Source: Neoaquamicrobium sediminum (GTDB lineage: Bacteria > Pseudomonadota > Alphaproteobacteria > Rhizobiales > Rhizobiaceae). Taken from it: 64,000 bases of DNA. Shown here one piece after another: positions 18,438 to 26,841 of the stretch (the stretch's first letter is position 1; each line of letters opens with the position of its first letter). Position numbers and translations under genes: made by a program. Under the pieces are notes generated by a model. That model was not told the DNA's origin, did no database searches, and was given only the letters and a program-made list of their open reading frames with translations. Location: positions 1 through 64,000 of the forward strand of contig NZ_JABETK010000004.1 of NCBI RefSeq assembly GCF_013240295.1, given 5' to 3'.

Positions 18438-19888
18438 GATGAAACTCCTCTGATAGCAGGATAAAGCGCGCGGTAGCGCCGATACGCATCCTCATAGGCC
18501 TGCGACAGCCCCGCATCCGGCTCGATGGTCTCGGCCGTCGCGGGCGGCACGCAGACCGAAAGCGGGTCCGCCTTCTCCGCCGCGATCAGCCCGAGCCGGG
18601 CCGCGCCGAATGCAGCGCCGAAATCGCCGTCGGCGGGAATGTCGACAGGAATACCAAGCGCAGTCGCGATTGCCTTGAGCCAGTAACGCGAGCGCGAGCC
18701 GCCGCCGATCGCAGTCACCCGCGAGAGATAGGTGCCCGCGGCGTGGAGCGCTTCGAGGCTGTCGCGAAACGCGAAGGCCACACCTTCCACCATCGCCTGC
18801 GTGAGCGCCGAACGGCCAGACTGATGCGAGAGACCGGAAAAGGCGCCACGGATCGTGGCGTCGTTGTGCGGCGTGCGCTCGCCCGAAAGATAGGGCAGGA
18901 AGGTGACGCCGCTGGGCGCATGCAACTGCTCGCCGAGTTCGTCGGTCAGCTCCTTTGCGCTGCGGCCGGTGATGTCCTCCAGCCAGTTCAGCGAGTCTGT
19001 CGCGGACAGGATGACGCCCATCTGGTGCCAGGTTTCCGGCAGTGCGTGGCAGAACGCATGTACGGCGCTTTCCGGGTTCGGCAGATAGCGCGCATTGGCC
19101 GCAAACAGCACACCCGACGTGCCGAGCGACACGAATGCCTGGTTGCCGCGCACCGCGCCCATGCCGCAGGCCGAGGCCGCATTGTCACCTGCTCCGCCCG
19201 CGACGACCACATTGCCGCCCATACCCCAGCGCGCAGCAAGCGAGGCCTTCAGCGTTCCGGCCGGATCCGTGCCCTCCACGAGCGCCGGCATATGGCTTTC
19301 ATCGAGATCGGTGGCGGCTAGCAGGTCGGCCGACCATGCGCGCGCGCCAACATCCAGCCATGAGGTTCCGGCCGAATCCGACATCTCGGAGATGAACTCG
19401 CCGGTCAGCCACAGTCTCAGATAGTCCTTGGGAAGAAGCACCTTGGCGACCCGGGCAAAAACATCCGGTTCGTTGTCCTTCACCCAGGCGAGCTTGGGTG
19501 CCGTAAACCCCGGAAAGACGATGTTGCCAGTGATCGCACGAAAGCGCGGATCGGAATCGAGCCGCGCGGCTTGTTGATAGCTGCGCGTATCGTTCCACAG
19601 GATGCAGGGACGCAGCACGGCGCCTGCTGCATCCAGCGGTGTCGCCCCATGCATCTGACCGGAAAGTCCGATACCCTTGGTGGCCGCAAGCTCGGCCGAA
19701 TGCGAAGCCTTCAGCTTGCCCACCGCCTTTTCCGTTGCGCGAATCCATTCGGCCGGATCCTGTTCCGACCAGCCGTCATGCGGCCGCGACACGTCGAGCG
19801 CGGCAGTGGCCGAAGCGACGACCGCCTGATCACCATCTATCAGAAGCGCCTTGACGCCGGACGTGCCGAGGTCGAGCCCGAGATACAT
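18434..19888 (-). CDS. xylB: Xylulokinase
   Basis: 484 residues, FGGY sugar-kinase family. Phosphorylates D-xylulose to feed the pentose phosphate pathway. The N-terminal phosphate loop is LGLDLGTSGVKALLIDGD; GLSGQMHGATPLD is the sugar-binding motif, and GGGSRSRYWLKAIATALG is the C-terminal adenosine-binding motif. It is upstream of xylA in a two-gene operon. No xylose transporter or regulator gene is next to it. Confidence 0.95.
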   Translation of the reverse strand: MYLGLDLGTSGVKALLIDGDQAVVASATAALDVSRPHDGWSEQDPAEWIRATEKAVGKLKASHSAELAATKGIGLSGQMHGATPLDAAGAVLRPCILWNDTRSYQQAARLDSDPRFRAITGNIVFPGFTAPKLAWVKDNEPDVFARVAKVLLPKDYLRLWLTGEFISEMSDSAGTSWLDVGARAWSADLLAATDLDESHMPALVEGTDPAGTLKASLAARWGMGGNVVVAGGAGDNAASACGMGAVRGNQAFVSLGTSGVLFAANARYLPNPESAVHAFCHALPETWHQMGVILSATDSLNWLEDITGRSAKELTDELGEQLHAPSGVTFLPYLSGERTPHNDATIRGAFSGLSHQSGRSALTQAMVEGVAFAFRDSLEALHAAGTYLSRVTAIGGGSRSRYWLKAIATALGIPVDIPADGDFGAAFGAARLGLIAAEKADPLSVCVPPATAETIEPDAGLSQAYEDAYRRYRALYPAIRGVSS

Positions 19889-19944
19889 TGGAATGGTCCT
19901 CCCCGGTGGACTTCTTCATGGTCCGCCGAGTGGCACCATAGCGC

Positions 19945-19983
19945 GGAACCGATTTATTTCGCAATCCGCAAAAAATCGGTTCC
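19945..19983. promoter_or_regulatory. Inverted repeat upstream of xylB
   Basis: GGAACCGATTT at 19945-19955 is repeated in reverse as AAATCGGTTCC at 19973-19983, with a 17-base A/T-rich spacer. It lies 57 bases before the xylB start and just after the TPR gene stop at 19992. Because no T-run follows on the minus strand, an operator for xylBA fits better than a terminator for the upstream gene. The binding protein is unknown. Confidence 0.5.
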
Positions 19984-19991
19984 CAACGCGA

Positions 19992-21323
19992 TCAGGCCGC
20001 AATTAGCCCTGCGCGGCGGGCGAAGAGCTGCGACAACGGGCTATCGGGCCGGGCGTCACGGCGCTCTGCCGCAAGCGCTGCCGACAGCGCCTGGTTCCCG
20101 GCTCGAAACGCCGCCTCGATCAGCGTCAGATCAATCACGTCGCGCTGGGCGTGGCTGCCACCGAAGCGGTGGGCAATGCGGCGTATGGGCTTGAGAAGGC
20201 GCACCGTCTCGCCATAGTCGCCGTCGCCGAAGGCAAGAATGGCGCGCGTCACCGGCTGACCGACATCGCGGGTGAAGGCGGCGTTGTCGCCCTCCTCTCC
20301 GATCGCGGCATCCTGGGCCGCCAGCAGCCGCCGGGCGAGGTCGGACCGGCTGGCGCCCACGAAGGCCATCATCGCATGGGCGTCGTTGAAGGCGTAGTTG
20401 GCCGAGCCCGCATGCGGCTCCCAATTTGTCGCCAGTGCAGCCCACCGACCGCCTACATCGACGCTGACGAGATGAAGTCGCCACAGCAGCGCTGAGGCGT
20501 CTACCATGTTCAGCGCGATGGTCGATTGCGCGCCGAAGATCGGGCCGTCATAGAGCGATAGCACCTGATCGGCCTCGCCCAGTTCGAAATGATAAAGCGC
20601 CAGGTGCCACCAGTTATGCACTTGGAGGAAGCTGTCCTTCGTCCAGTTGTCGGTGTTGGTGCGCATCCAGGCGATGCCGTCGCGCTGCCGGCACTGCATT
20701 TCCATAACATGCGCCACCGCATGCTGCGCCCAGCCGTCGCGTGGTTCCAGATCCACCGCGCGGCGTCCCTGCGCTTCGGCCCTTGCATAGTCGGCTGTTT
20801 CCTCCAGCCCGAACGCATGCATGCCGAGCATGGCGTGATAGCCGGGCATCGTCTCGTCCCAGACGGGTAGAGCCCGCGCGATGCGGTCGCGCAGCATGCG
20901 CGCATTGCCGGTGAAGAAGTCGATCTGGTGTCCGGCCTGTAGCGCCAGCGCGTCGCGCGGCTCGTCAATCGTCAAATCCTCGAGCAGTTGCGAGGCCTTG
21001 TGCCAGCGCCCTGCCGACAACTCGCCGAGCGCGGCCACATGGCGCCGCTCCCGCTCGGTCGCCGGCAACGCACGCGCGGCCTCGAAACAGCCTTGCGTAA
21101 CCGGCTGGGCGGCCCGCTCGGTCGACAGGCCGTAGAGATAACCCTTCAACACATGCGCCATGACGAAATCCGGATCGCTCGACAGCGCCCGGTCGAGCGC
21201 TGCGATCGGATCGCCGATGAAGCATTGAAGACCGCGCAGCGCCTCGTGATACGGCTCTAGGCTGGCAGCGCTCGCTCCGCTGAGGGAAAGGCCGAGATTA
21301 TCCGTGATCGGCAAGGCATGCAC
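19992..21323 (-). CDS. TPR protein, TTC38-like
   Basis: About 443 residues made of tetratricopeptide-like helical hairpins, similar to the bacterial relatives of tetratricopeptide protein 38. Conserved stretches include MAHVLKGYLYGLSTE, DGWAQHAVAHVMEM and NWWHLALYHFELG. No signal peptide or membrane segment, so cytoplasmic. Two GTG starts are possible: 21323 (VHALPITDNL), chosen because the family-like sequence begins there, and 21401. Molecular role unknown; such proteins usually act as scaffolds. Confidence 0.75.
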   Translation of the reverse strand: MHALPITDNLGLSLSGASAASLEPYHEALRGLQCFIGDPIAALDRALSSDPDFVMAHVLKGYLYGLSTERAAQPVTQGCFEAARALPATERERRHVAALGELSAGRWHKASQLLEDLTIDEPRDALALQAGHQIDFFTGNARMLRDRIARALPVWDETMPGYHAMLGMHAFGLEETADYARAEAQGRRAVDLEPRDGWAQHAVAHVMEMQCRQRDGIAWMRTNTDNWTKDSFLQVHNWWHLALYHFELGEADQVLSLYDGPIFGAQSTIALNMVDASALLWRLHLVSVDVGGRWAALATNWEPHAGSANYAFNDAHAMMAFVGASRSDLARRLLAAQDAAIGEEGDNAAFTRDVGQPVTRAILAFGDGDYGETVRLLKPIRRIAHRFGGSHAQRDVIDLTLIEAAFRAGNQALSAALAAERRDARPDSPLSQLFARRAGLIAA

Positions 21324-21408
21324 TCCGGCTGATTGGCCAAGCACACTAGCCGAACATCCCGGTAGCGACCAAGTAGGTTCCGGAGCGTCGGCTGCGGTCA
21401 CGCCGCAG

Positions 21409-21771
21409 CTAGCGGCACTCGACCCTGACGCGACCGGTCGCGGTTGCCATCGGTCCGCAGCTCACCGTGGAGGCCAATGGTTCAACCTGTGCCATCGACG
21501 ACGTCGTCGTCCGCCGTGCGGCCCGATAAACGGGCGGCGGATTGAACGCTTCCGGCGGCGGTTCAGGCGAAGGCGCCGGCCTGTATCGCAGCGTATCGCT
21601 TGGCTGGTGCCGAACCGGCTCGAACATGACGACCGGCACCGGCCCTGCCCGGCCGATCGTCGGTGCGTAGCCCGGCTGGATACTACCGTCGGATGTCCGC
21701 ACACAGCCGGTAGTCGCTGTCGCGAGCATCGCGGCACAAATGGGAGTCGTGAACCACAGCTTCATCTGCAT
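21409..21771 (-). CDS. Predicted small lipoprotein
   Basis: 120 residues beginning MQMKLWFTTPICAAMLATAT with a lipobox at TTGC, so predicted to be lipidated at that Cys and held in the envelope. After it comes a Pro-rich stretch (APSPEPPPEAFNPPPVYRA) and a C-terminus with one Cys pair (VSCGP...VECR). I do not recognise a family. Starts at 21771 and 21765 are both possible. Confidence 0.6.
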   Translation of the reverse strand: MQMKLWFTTPICAAMLATATTGCVRTSDGSIQPGYAPTIGRAGPVPVVMFEPVRHQPSDTLRYRPAPSPEPPPEAFNPPPVYRAARRTTTSSMAQVEPLASTVSCGPMATATGRVRVECR

Positions 21772-21944
21772 TACCTGAACTGCAATCCCGCCCCACCGCC
21801 GTATCTGCGGCGGGAAAGTGGCGAGATTGTGCAAGCTGCAACGCTCGACTGCGGCTGCCATTTCGGATCATCAGGATAGTTGCAGAAGGCACACACTAGC
21901 GCAGAGCGAGGAGGCTACTGCTTGAATTTCGGAGATGGAAAATC

Positions 21945-22019
21945 TGGTACGCCCAAGGGGAATCGAACCCCTGTTTGCGCCGTGAGAGGGCGCCGTCCTG
22001 ACCGCTAGACGATGGGCGC
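21945..22019 (-). tRNA. tRNA-Glu (anticodon CTC)
   Basis: The minus strand folds as a full cloverleaf. The acceptor is GCGCCCA paired with TGGGCGT (one G-T pair). The anticodon stem is GCGCC/GGCGC with loop CTCTCAC, so the anticodon is CTC, which reads GAG. The T arm is AGGGG TTCGATT CCCCT. CCA is encoded (21945-21947). It closely matches bacterial tRNA-Glu. Confidence 0.95.
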
Positions 22020-22111
22020 TTGCCAGAACCGGCGATATAGAGGGGAATTTTGGCGAATGCAACCTCGCCAAGTCCATTTCCTGTTGCAGCCGCTGATTTT
22101 TCGGTCGGGCG

Positions 22112-22555
22112 CTATTCCTTGGTCGCGGCTGCCGTGCGTGGCTCGATCAAGTCGAAGAGATTGCCGTAGAGATCGGCAAAGACGGCCACGGTGCCGTAAG
22201 GCTCGTGACGCGGTTCTTCCTTGAAAACAATGCCCTGGGCGATCATGCGGGCATGGTCGCGCGCAAAATCGTCGGTCTCGAAAAAGAAGCCCACACGCCC
22301 GCCGGTCTGGTTGCCGATACGGCTCTGCTGCACCTCGCCCGACGCCTTCGCAAGCAGGATGCGCGCGCCGGCGCCCGATGACGGCGCGACAACCACCCAG
22401 CGCTTGCCTTCGCCCATGTCGGTGTCTTCGACCACATCGAGGCCGAGCCGGTCGCGGTACCAGGCGACCGCTTCGTCATAATCGCGCACGACGATTGCGA
22501 CGGTGGCGAGCCGGCCGAGCATAGGCCTACCGGCCCTTATGCTGCCGGCGCTCAT
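22112..22555 (-). CDS. Glyoxalase/VOC-family protein
   Basis: 147 residues, one vicinal-oxygen-chelate domain: strand LATVAIVVRDYDEAVAWYRD, then GFFFETDDFARDHARM and the closing YGTVAVFADLYGNLFDLIEP. These proteins bind metal and act as lyases, dioxygenases or resistance proteins; the substrate cannot be told here. The ATG at 22555 overlaps the stop of the upstream gene (ATGA), which supports this start; 22522 (MLGRLATV) is the alternative. Confidence 0.8.
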   Translation of the reverse strand: MSAGSIRAGRPMLGRLATVAIVVRDYDEAVAWYRDRLGLDVVEDTDMGEGKRWVVVAPSSGAGARILLAKASGEVQQSRIGNQTGGRVGFFFETDDFARDHARMIAQGIVFKEEPRHEPYGTVAVFADLYGNLFDLIEPRTAAATKE

Positions 22556-22942
22556 TCCGCCTCGCGAACCGCAAAGCGGCCGACGGGTTCGCCACGGACC
22601 GTGTCGTAGAGCAGGATCGAGCGCCCTCCGTCGGGCAGCTCAAGCTGCAGGCTCAGCACACTGCCCGAAAGCGCGTGGCTGACGATGCGCGCGCCGCGCG
22701 GCAGCGCGATCTCGCCTTCGAGTACGGTGCCGTCCGCCGGCATCGGCAGTTCCGAGACGGCGGCGGATGCAGGCCCCTCAACGCGGCTGGCGCGGTAGAC
22801 AATGGCGACCACCACCGCCATAAGGGCGAGAAACAGGAGCCCCAGATTGATCGCGACGAACCGCACAAGCTTGCGCCGGACCCTTTCGACCGCGGGTCGA
22901 GCGGCTTTTCCTGTTCGTCGTCTAGGGGGCGGCCATGGGCAT
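22552..22942 (-). CDS. Small single-pass membrane protein, two frameshifts
   Basis: As read, the frame breaks twice, near 22927 (a five-base C run on the minus strand) and near 22882 (GGG run). Adding one base at each site joins MPMAAP, LDDEQEKPLDPRSK and VRRKLVRFVAINLG into a 130-residue protein with one membrane helix (about residues 28-50). A periplasmic C-terminal domain ends GEPVGRFAVREAE. The start at 22942 is 18 bases from the divergent rluD. Function unknown. Its end overlaps the VOC gene start. Confidence 0.6.
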
Positions 22943-22960
22943 GTCGGGTCCGGTTGATCG

Positions 22961-24013
22961 ATGAGCGATCCTGATAACGAAGCCGAAGCCGCATTGAAAG
23001 AGTTCGTCGCCGATACAAGCGGCGAGCGCATCGATCAGTGGCTCGCCGCGCGCCTCGGCCCGGACCTTTCGCGCAGCCGCATCCAGGCGCTGATCCGCGA
23101 AGGTGCGGTCAGCGTCAACGATGCGCCCGTGGCCGAGCCCAAGCGTAAGCTGGCGATGGGCGACCGCGTCGTGCTGGCGATGCCCGAGCCGGAACCTGCC
23201 GCCCCCGAAGGCGAGGACATACCGCTCGACATCCTGTTCGAGGACGACGACCTTGTGGTCGTCAACAAGCCCGCGGGTCTTGTCGTCCACCCCGGAGCGG
23301 GCAACTGGACGGGCACGCTGGTCAATGCGCTCATCCACCACTGCGGCGCATCGCTGTCCGGTATTGGCGGCGTTCGCCGGCCGGGTATTGTGCACCGGCT
23401 GGATAAGGATACGAGCGGCGTGCTCGTCGTCGCCAAGAACGACCGAACCCACCGGGCACTGTCGGAGGCATTCGCCGACCACGGCCGCACCGGCGACCTC
23501 GAACGCGCCTATGACGCGCTGGTCTGGGGCTCGCCTGCGCGCGTCACCGGGACGGTCGATGCGCCGCTGGGTCGATCGGGAACGGATCGCACCCGACAGG
23601 CCGTGGTTCGCGAGACGGCACCCGACGCGCGCCATGCCGTCACCCATTTCACCATTCAGGAACGCTTCGGCGAGAAACCGGATGCCACCGCCATGGCGTC
23701 GCTGGTGGAATGCCGGCTCGAAACGGGGCGCACCCACCAAATTCGCGTTCACATGGCCCATATCGGCCACCCGCTGCTGGGCGATCAAGAATACGGCAAA
23801 GCCTTCTTCACCAAGGCCAACAAGCTGGAAGAGCCGCTCGGCAGCCTTGTCCGCGCCTTCCCACGGCAGGCACTTCATGCGCGACTGCTCGCCTTCCGTC
23901 ACCCAACCACGGATGCGTTGATGCGTTTCGAGGCACCCCACCCGGTCGATCTCGCGGAACTCCTCGACGCTTTTCGCCGTTGGGACTTGAAGACCAAGGG
24001 TGGCAATACCTAA
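22961..24013 (+). CDS. rluD: Ribosomal large subunit pseudouridine synthase (RluC/RluD family)
   Basis: 350 residues. N-terminal S4 RNA-binding domain (residues about 20-80, ERIDQWLAARLGPDLSRSRI) followed by the pseudouridine synthase domain with the catalytic Asp in GIVHRLDKDTSGVLVVAKND and the TGRTHQIRVHMAHIGHPLLG motif. RluD modifies helix 69 of 23S rRNA. It lies immediately upstream of rpoH, as in many Hyphomicrobiales. RluC is possible but position favours RluD. Confidence 0.88.
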   Translation: MSDPDNEAEAALKEFVADTSGERIDQWLAARLGPDLSRSRIQALIREGAVSVNDAPVAEPKRKLAMGDRVVLAMPEPEPAAPEGEDIPLDILFEDDDLVVVNKPAGLVVHPGAGNWTGTLVNALIHHCGASLSGIGGVRRPGIVHRLDKDTSGVLVVAKNDRTHRALSEAFADHGRTGDLERAYDALVWGSPARVTGTVDAPLGRSGTDRTRQAVVRETAPDARHAVTHFTIQERFGEKPDATAMASLVECRLETGRTHQIRVHMAHIGHPLLGDQEYGKAFFTKANKLEEPLGSLVRAFPRQALHARLLAFRHPTTDALMRFEAPHPVDLAELLDAFRRWDLKTKGGNT

Positions 24014-24196
24014 ATCACGAGGGTTGCCCCGGCTGTTCAAGCCCGGGTGACACACTGTTTCCTGTGTTCACAGACCCTGATTTTGCCGCAAACACACCTA
24101 TATTGAAGGTCTAACGGCGTTGTGCGCCAGAATGCGGCTGCGCCGGATGCCCGCCATACTTGGGGGCAGAACACGCAAGATGAGGGAGGGCGCTTC

Positions 24197-25108
24197 ATGG
24201 CCCAGTCACTACCCAGTATCGTTTCCGGAGAAGGCGGACTTTCCCGCTATCTCGAGGAAATCAGACGTTTTCCCATGCTCCAGCCGCAGGAAGAGTACAT
24301 GCTCGCCAAGCGGTACCATGAGCATGAAGACACCGGCGCCGCTCACAAGCTGGTGACAAGCCATCTGCGCCTCGTGGCCAAGATCGCCATGGGCTATCGC
24401 GGCTATGGGCTGCCGATCGGCGAGGTCATTTCGGAAGGCAATGTCGGCCTCATGCAGGCCGTCAAGAAGTTCGAGCCCGAGCGCGGCTTCCGCCTCGCGA
24501 CCTATGCCATGTGGTGGATCAAGGCATCGATCCAGGAGTATATCCTGCGCTCGTGGAGCCTCGTGAAGATGGGCACCACCGCCAACCAGAAGCGGCTGTT
24601 CTTCAACCTGCGTAAGGTGAAGGGCAAGATTCAGGCGCTCGACGAGGGCGATCTTAAGCCGGAGCAGATCACCGAGATCGCCACCCGCCTCAACGTTTCC
24701 GAGGAAGAGGTCGTCTCGATGAACCGCCGCCTCTCGGGCGATGCGTCGCTTAATGCCCCGATCCGGGCATCCGAAGGCGAATCTGGCGAGTGGCAGGACT
24801 GGCTCGTGGACGATCACGAAAGCCAGGAAGCCATGTTGATCGAGCAGGACGAACTGGACAATCGCCGCGACATGCTGGCCGGCGCCATGTCTGTGCTGAA
24901 CGACCGTGAGCGCCGCATCTTTGAGGCTCGTCGTCTCTCGGAAGAGCCGATGACGCTTGAAGAGCTGTCGTCCGAGTTCGACATCAGCCGCGAACGCGTG
25001 CGCCAGATCGAGGTTCGTGCCTTCGAGAAGGTTCAGGACGCGGTCAAGGCCGCGGCGCGCCGTCAGGCCCAGTCGCTGCGCACCATTGATGCGGAGCCTG
25101 CCCACTGA
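24197..25108 (+). CDS. rpoH: RNA polymerase heat-shock sigma factor
   Basis: 303 residues. Region 2 is complete (GNVGLMQAVKKFEPERGFRL, ATYAMWWIKASIQEYILRSW). The RpoH box NQKRLFFNLRKVKG, diagnostic for sigma-32 proteins, follows, and region 4 has the helix-turn-helix EPMTLEELSSEFDISRERVR. The ATG at 24197 (MAQSLPSIVSGEG) has a GAGGG ribosome site 9 bases upstream. It directs transcription of heat-shock genes. No frameshift. Confidence 0.96.
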   Translation: MAQSLPSIVSGEGGLSRYLEEIRRFPMLQPQEEYMLAKRYHEHEDTGAAHKLVTSHLRLVAKIAMGYRGYGLPIGEVISEGNVGLMQAVKKFEPERGFRLATYAMWWIKASIQEYILRSWSLVKMGTTANQKRLFFNLRKVKGKIQALDEGDLKPEQITEIATRLNVSEEEVVSMNRRLSGDASLNAPIRASEGESGEWQDWLVDDHESQEAMLIEQDELDNRRDMLAGAMSVLNDRERRIFEARRLSEEPMTLEELSSEFDISRERVRQIEVRAFEKVQDAVKAAARRQAQSLRTIDAEPAH

Positions 25109-25132
25109 CGGTGGCGCGGTAGCGTGACAATC

Positions 25133-25166
25133 AAAAGCCGCCGGGTCGCAAGATCCGGCGGCTTTT
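25133..25166 (+). terminator. Rho-independent terminator after rpoH
   Basis: AAAAGCCGCCGG at 25133-25144 pairs with CCGGCGGCTTTT at 25155-25166 around a 10-base loop, followed by CTTT. Placed 25 bases after the rpoH stop; the symmetric A/T flanks allow it to act for the facing gene as well. Confidence 0.9.
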
Positions 25167-25193
25167 CTTTGGTTCAAACTGAAAACAGAAGGT

Positions 25194-26768
25194 TCAGCCG
25201 CTGCTGGCCTCATCCCACGCGCGCAGGACGTCCTGGAAGACGCGGTCGCCCGGAATGCCCTTTTCAAGTGAAAGCAGCGCGCGGCGACCGGACTGGTACA
25301 CGATCGGAATATCGACCCAGCTCTGCCGACGCAGCAGCGTCGTGTTGGCCTCGACCTCGGCGGGCGCATCCCCGAGCGCGATCAGGAAAAAGCCGTCGGC
25401 GATCTTTGCCGGAATGCCGATCAGCGGATTACCCGGCGCCTGTTCCGTTTCCTTGAAGGCGATGCGCGAGACATTCGAGATCGCGCCGCCCTCGAAACCT
25501 TCCGGGGTCAGGAAAATCATCTCGATGATATGGCTTGCCGGCAACGTTTGGTCGCCATTGCGGCGGATCGTCATGCGAAGCTGGATGTCCTTGCCGGGGA
25601 TCGTCGCTTCAGCGCGGATGGCCGGCTCCGGCGGCAGATCCCCGCCGGGCGATTCCTGCACCGTCGACCAGACGATCGATCCGGCCTCTGCCGAGCCCTG
25701 TGCCGCGCTGGTGCGTTCCTCATAGAAGATCGCCCGCTGGCCGACGGCGACCGAGGGCTGCGCGGACTGCTCGCCGCCTTGTTCGCTGGACTCGGCTGCG
25801 GTCTGATTTTCACCAGCCTGTGCCGGCTCGGAAGGACCGGCCTCCGGCTGGGCCACCGATGCAATGGACGTTCCCTCGCCGACAGTCGGCTCGCCACCGG
25901 CCGGACCTTCATCGACTTCGCTGCCATCGGGCATCAGACGCTGGGTGAACTTCTCCGGCTCGCTGTCTGTCGTCGGCTGCTCGGCCGGTGCCGGTGATGT
26001 CTCCGGCTCCTCCGCAGCAGGAAGATTCGCGACGTCTTCTTCGGCAGCGGGTTCTTCAGGCGGTGTCTGGTTGAGTTCCTCTGGGGTCTCCGCACCTTCA
26101 GGCGCGGCTGCCTGCTGCTCGTCCTGGCCCGCATCCGTGCTGACTACCGTCGACAGGTCGTCACGGTTCATCCACACGGCATAGCCAGCGCCCGCAACCA
26201 ACAGCAGAAGGACCAATGCTCCAATCATCAGGCCCGTGCGGTTTCTGGATGCGCTAGGCGCGCTGCGCTCCCGCGCCGGTGCAGCAAAGGTCTCAGGCTT
26301 ATCGGAAGCTTCTGGCGTTACATCATCTTGTGGTGCGAAATCATCGGCGGCAGGATCGACGGCAGACGACGCTGCGGCAGGCCGCTCTCCGGCCAGGGGA
26401 CGGTCGGGCGCCGCTGTGGAAACTGGCGCGACCACGGGCTTGGCCGCCTCAGCTTCTGGTACAGCAGCCGACGCGGATGTCGCGGGAGCCGGCGTGCCTA
26501 TGCCTTCAAGGGTCGCGAAAGCGTCGTTGAGGCTGTCGTCATCCTCGCTGTCATCTGCCTCGGCATAGTCGGCGCGAAGAACGGCTATCGCGTCCTCCAG
26601 CGCCTTCCGCTGCCGGTCAACTACGGCCGCAGGCGGCGGCGGGTTGATCGCCGCCAGCTTCGCTTCGATGGTGGCGCGGGCCTTGTCATAGACTTTCTCG
26701 CGCATCTCGGGTGTGTTGTCGCCGAGCGCGTCGATCGTCTTTCTCAGAACCGCAACGAAATCCGCCAT
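25194..26768 (-). CDS. Conserved Hyphomicrobiales membrane protein of unknown function
   Basis: 524 residues. A short N-terminal helical domain (MADFVAVLRKTIDALGDNTP) is followed by an Ala/Pro/Glu-rich linker, one membrane helix at about 181-202 (TGLMIGALVLLLLVAGAGYA), and a long acidic Pro/Glu-rich disordered region. A folded C-terminal domain (about 355-524) ends the protein; it contains IFYEERTSAAQGSAEAGSIV, IPGKDIQLRMTIRRNGD and SHIIEMIFLTPEGFEGG. It sits between rpoH and purA, a common place for this protein. No catalytic motif is visible; topology predicts the last domain in the periplasm. Confidence 0.75.
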   Translation of the reverse strand: MADFVAVLRKTIDALGDNTPEMREKVYDKARATIEAKLAAINPPPPAAVVDRQRKALEDAIAVLRADYAEADDSEDDDSLNDAFATLEGIGTPAPATSASAAVPEAEAAKPVVAPVSTAAPDRPLAGERPAAASSAVDPAADDFAPQDDVTPEASDKPETFAAPARERSAPSASRNRTGLMIGALVLLLLVAGAGYAVWMNRDDLSTVVSTDAGQDEQQAAAPEGAETPEELNQTPPEEPAAEEDVANLPAAEEPETSPAPAEQPTTDSEPEKFTQRLMPDGSEVDEGPAGGEPTVGEGTSIASVAQPEAGPSEPAQAGENQTAAESSEQGGEQSAQPSVAVGQRAIFYEERTSAAQGSAEAGSIVWSTVQESPGGDLPPEPAIRAEATIPGKDIQLRMTIRRNGDQTLPASHIIEMIFLTPEGFEGGAISNVSRIAFKETEQAPGNPLIGIPAKIADGFFLIALGDAPAEVEANTTLLRRQSWVDIPIVYQSGRRALLSLEKGIPGDRVFQDVLRAWDEASSG

Positions 26769-26841
26769 TCTCTGTATCGTCCTCGCATGTTTCCGGGTCG
26801 GCAGAGGACCAAATCAACGGTCCCGGAAAGGGTTGCCAAAC

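Noticed and set aside
24014..24196. Heat-shock promoter before rpoH
   Set aside because: The gap has TATATT near 24100 but no -35 match with proper spacing, so I could not support a specific promoter.
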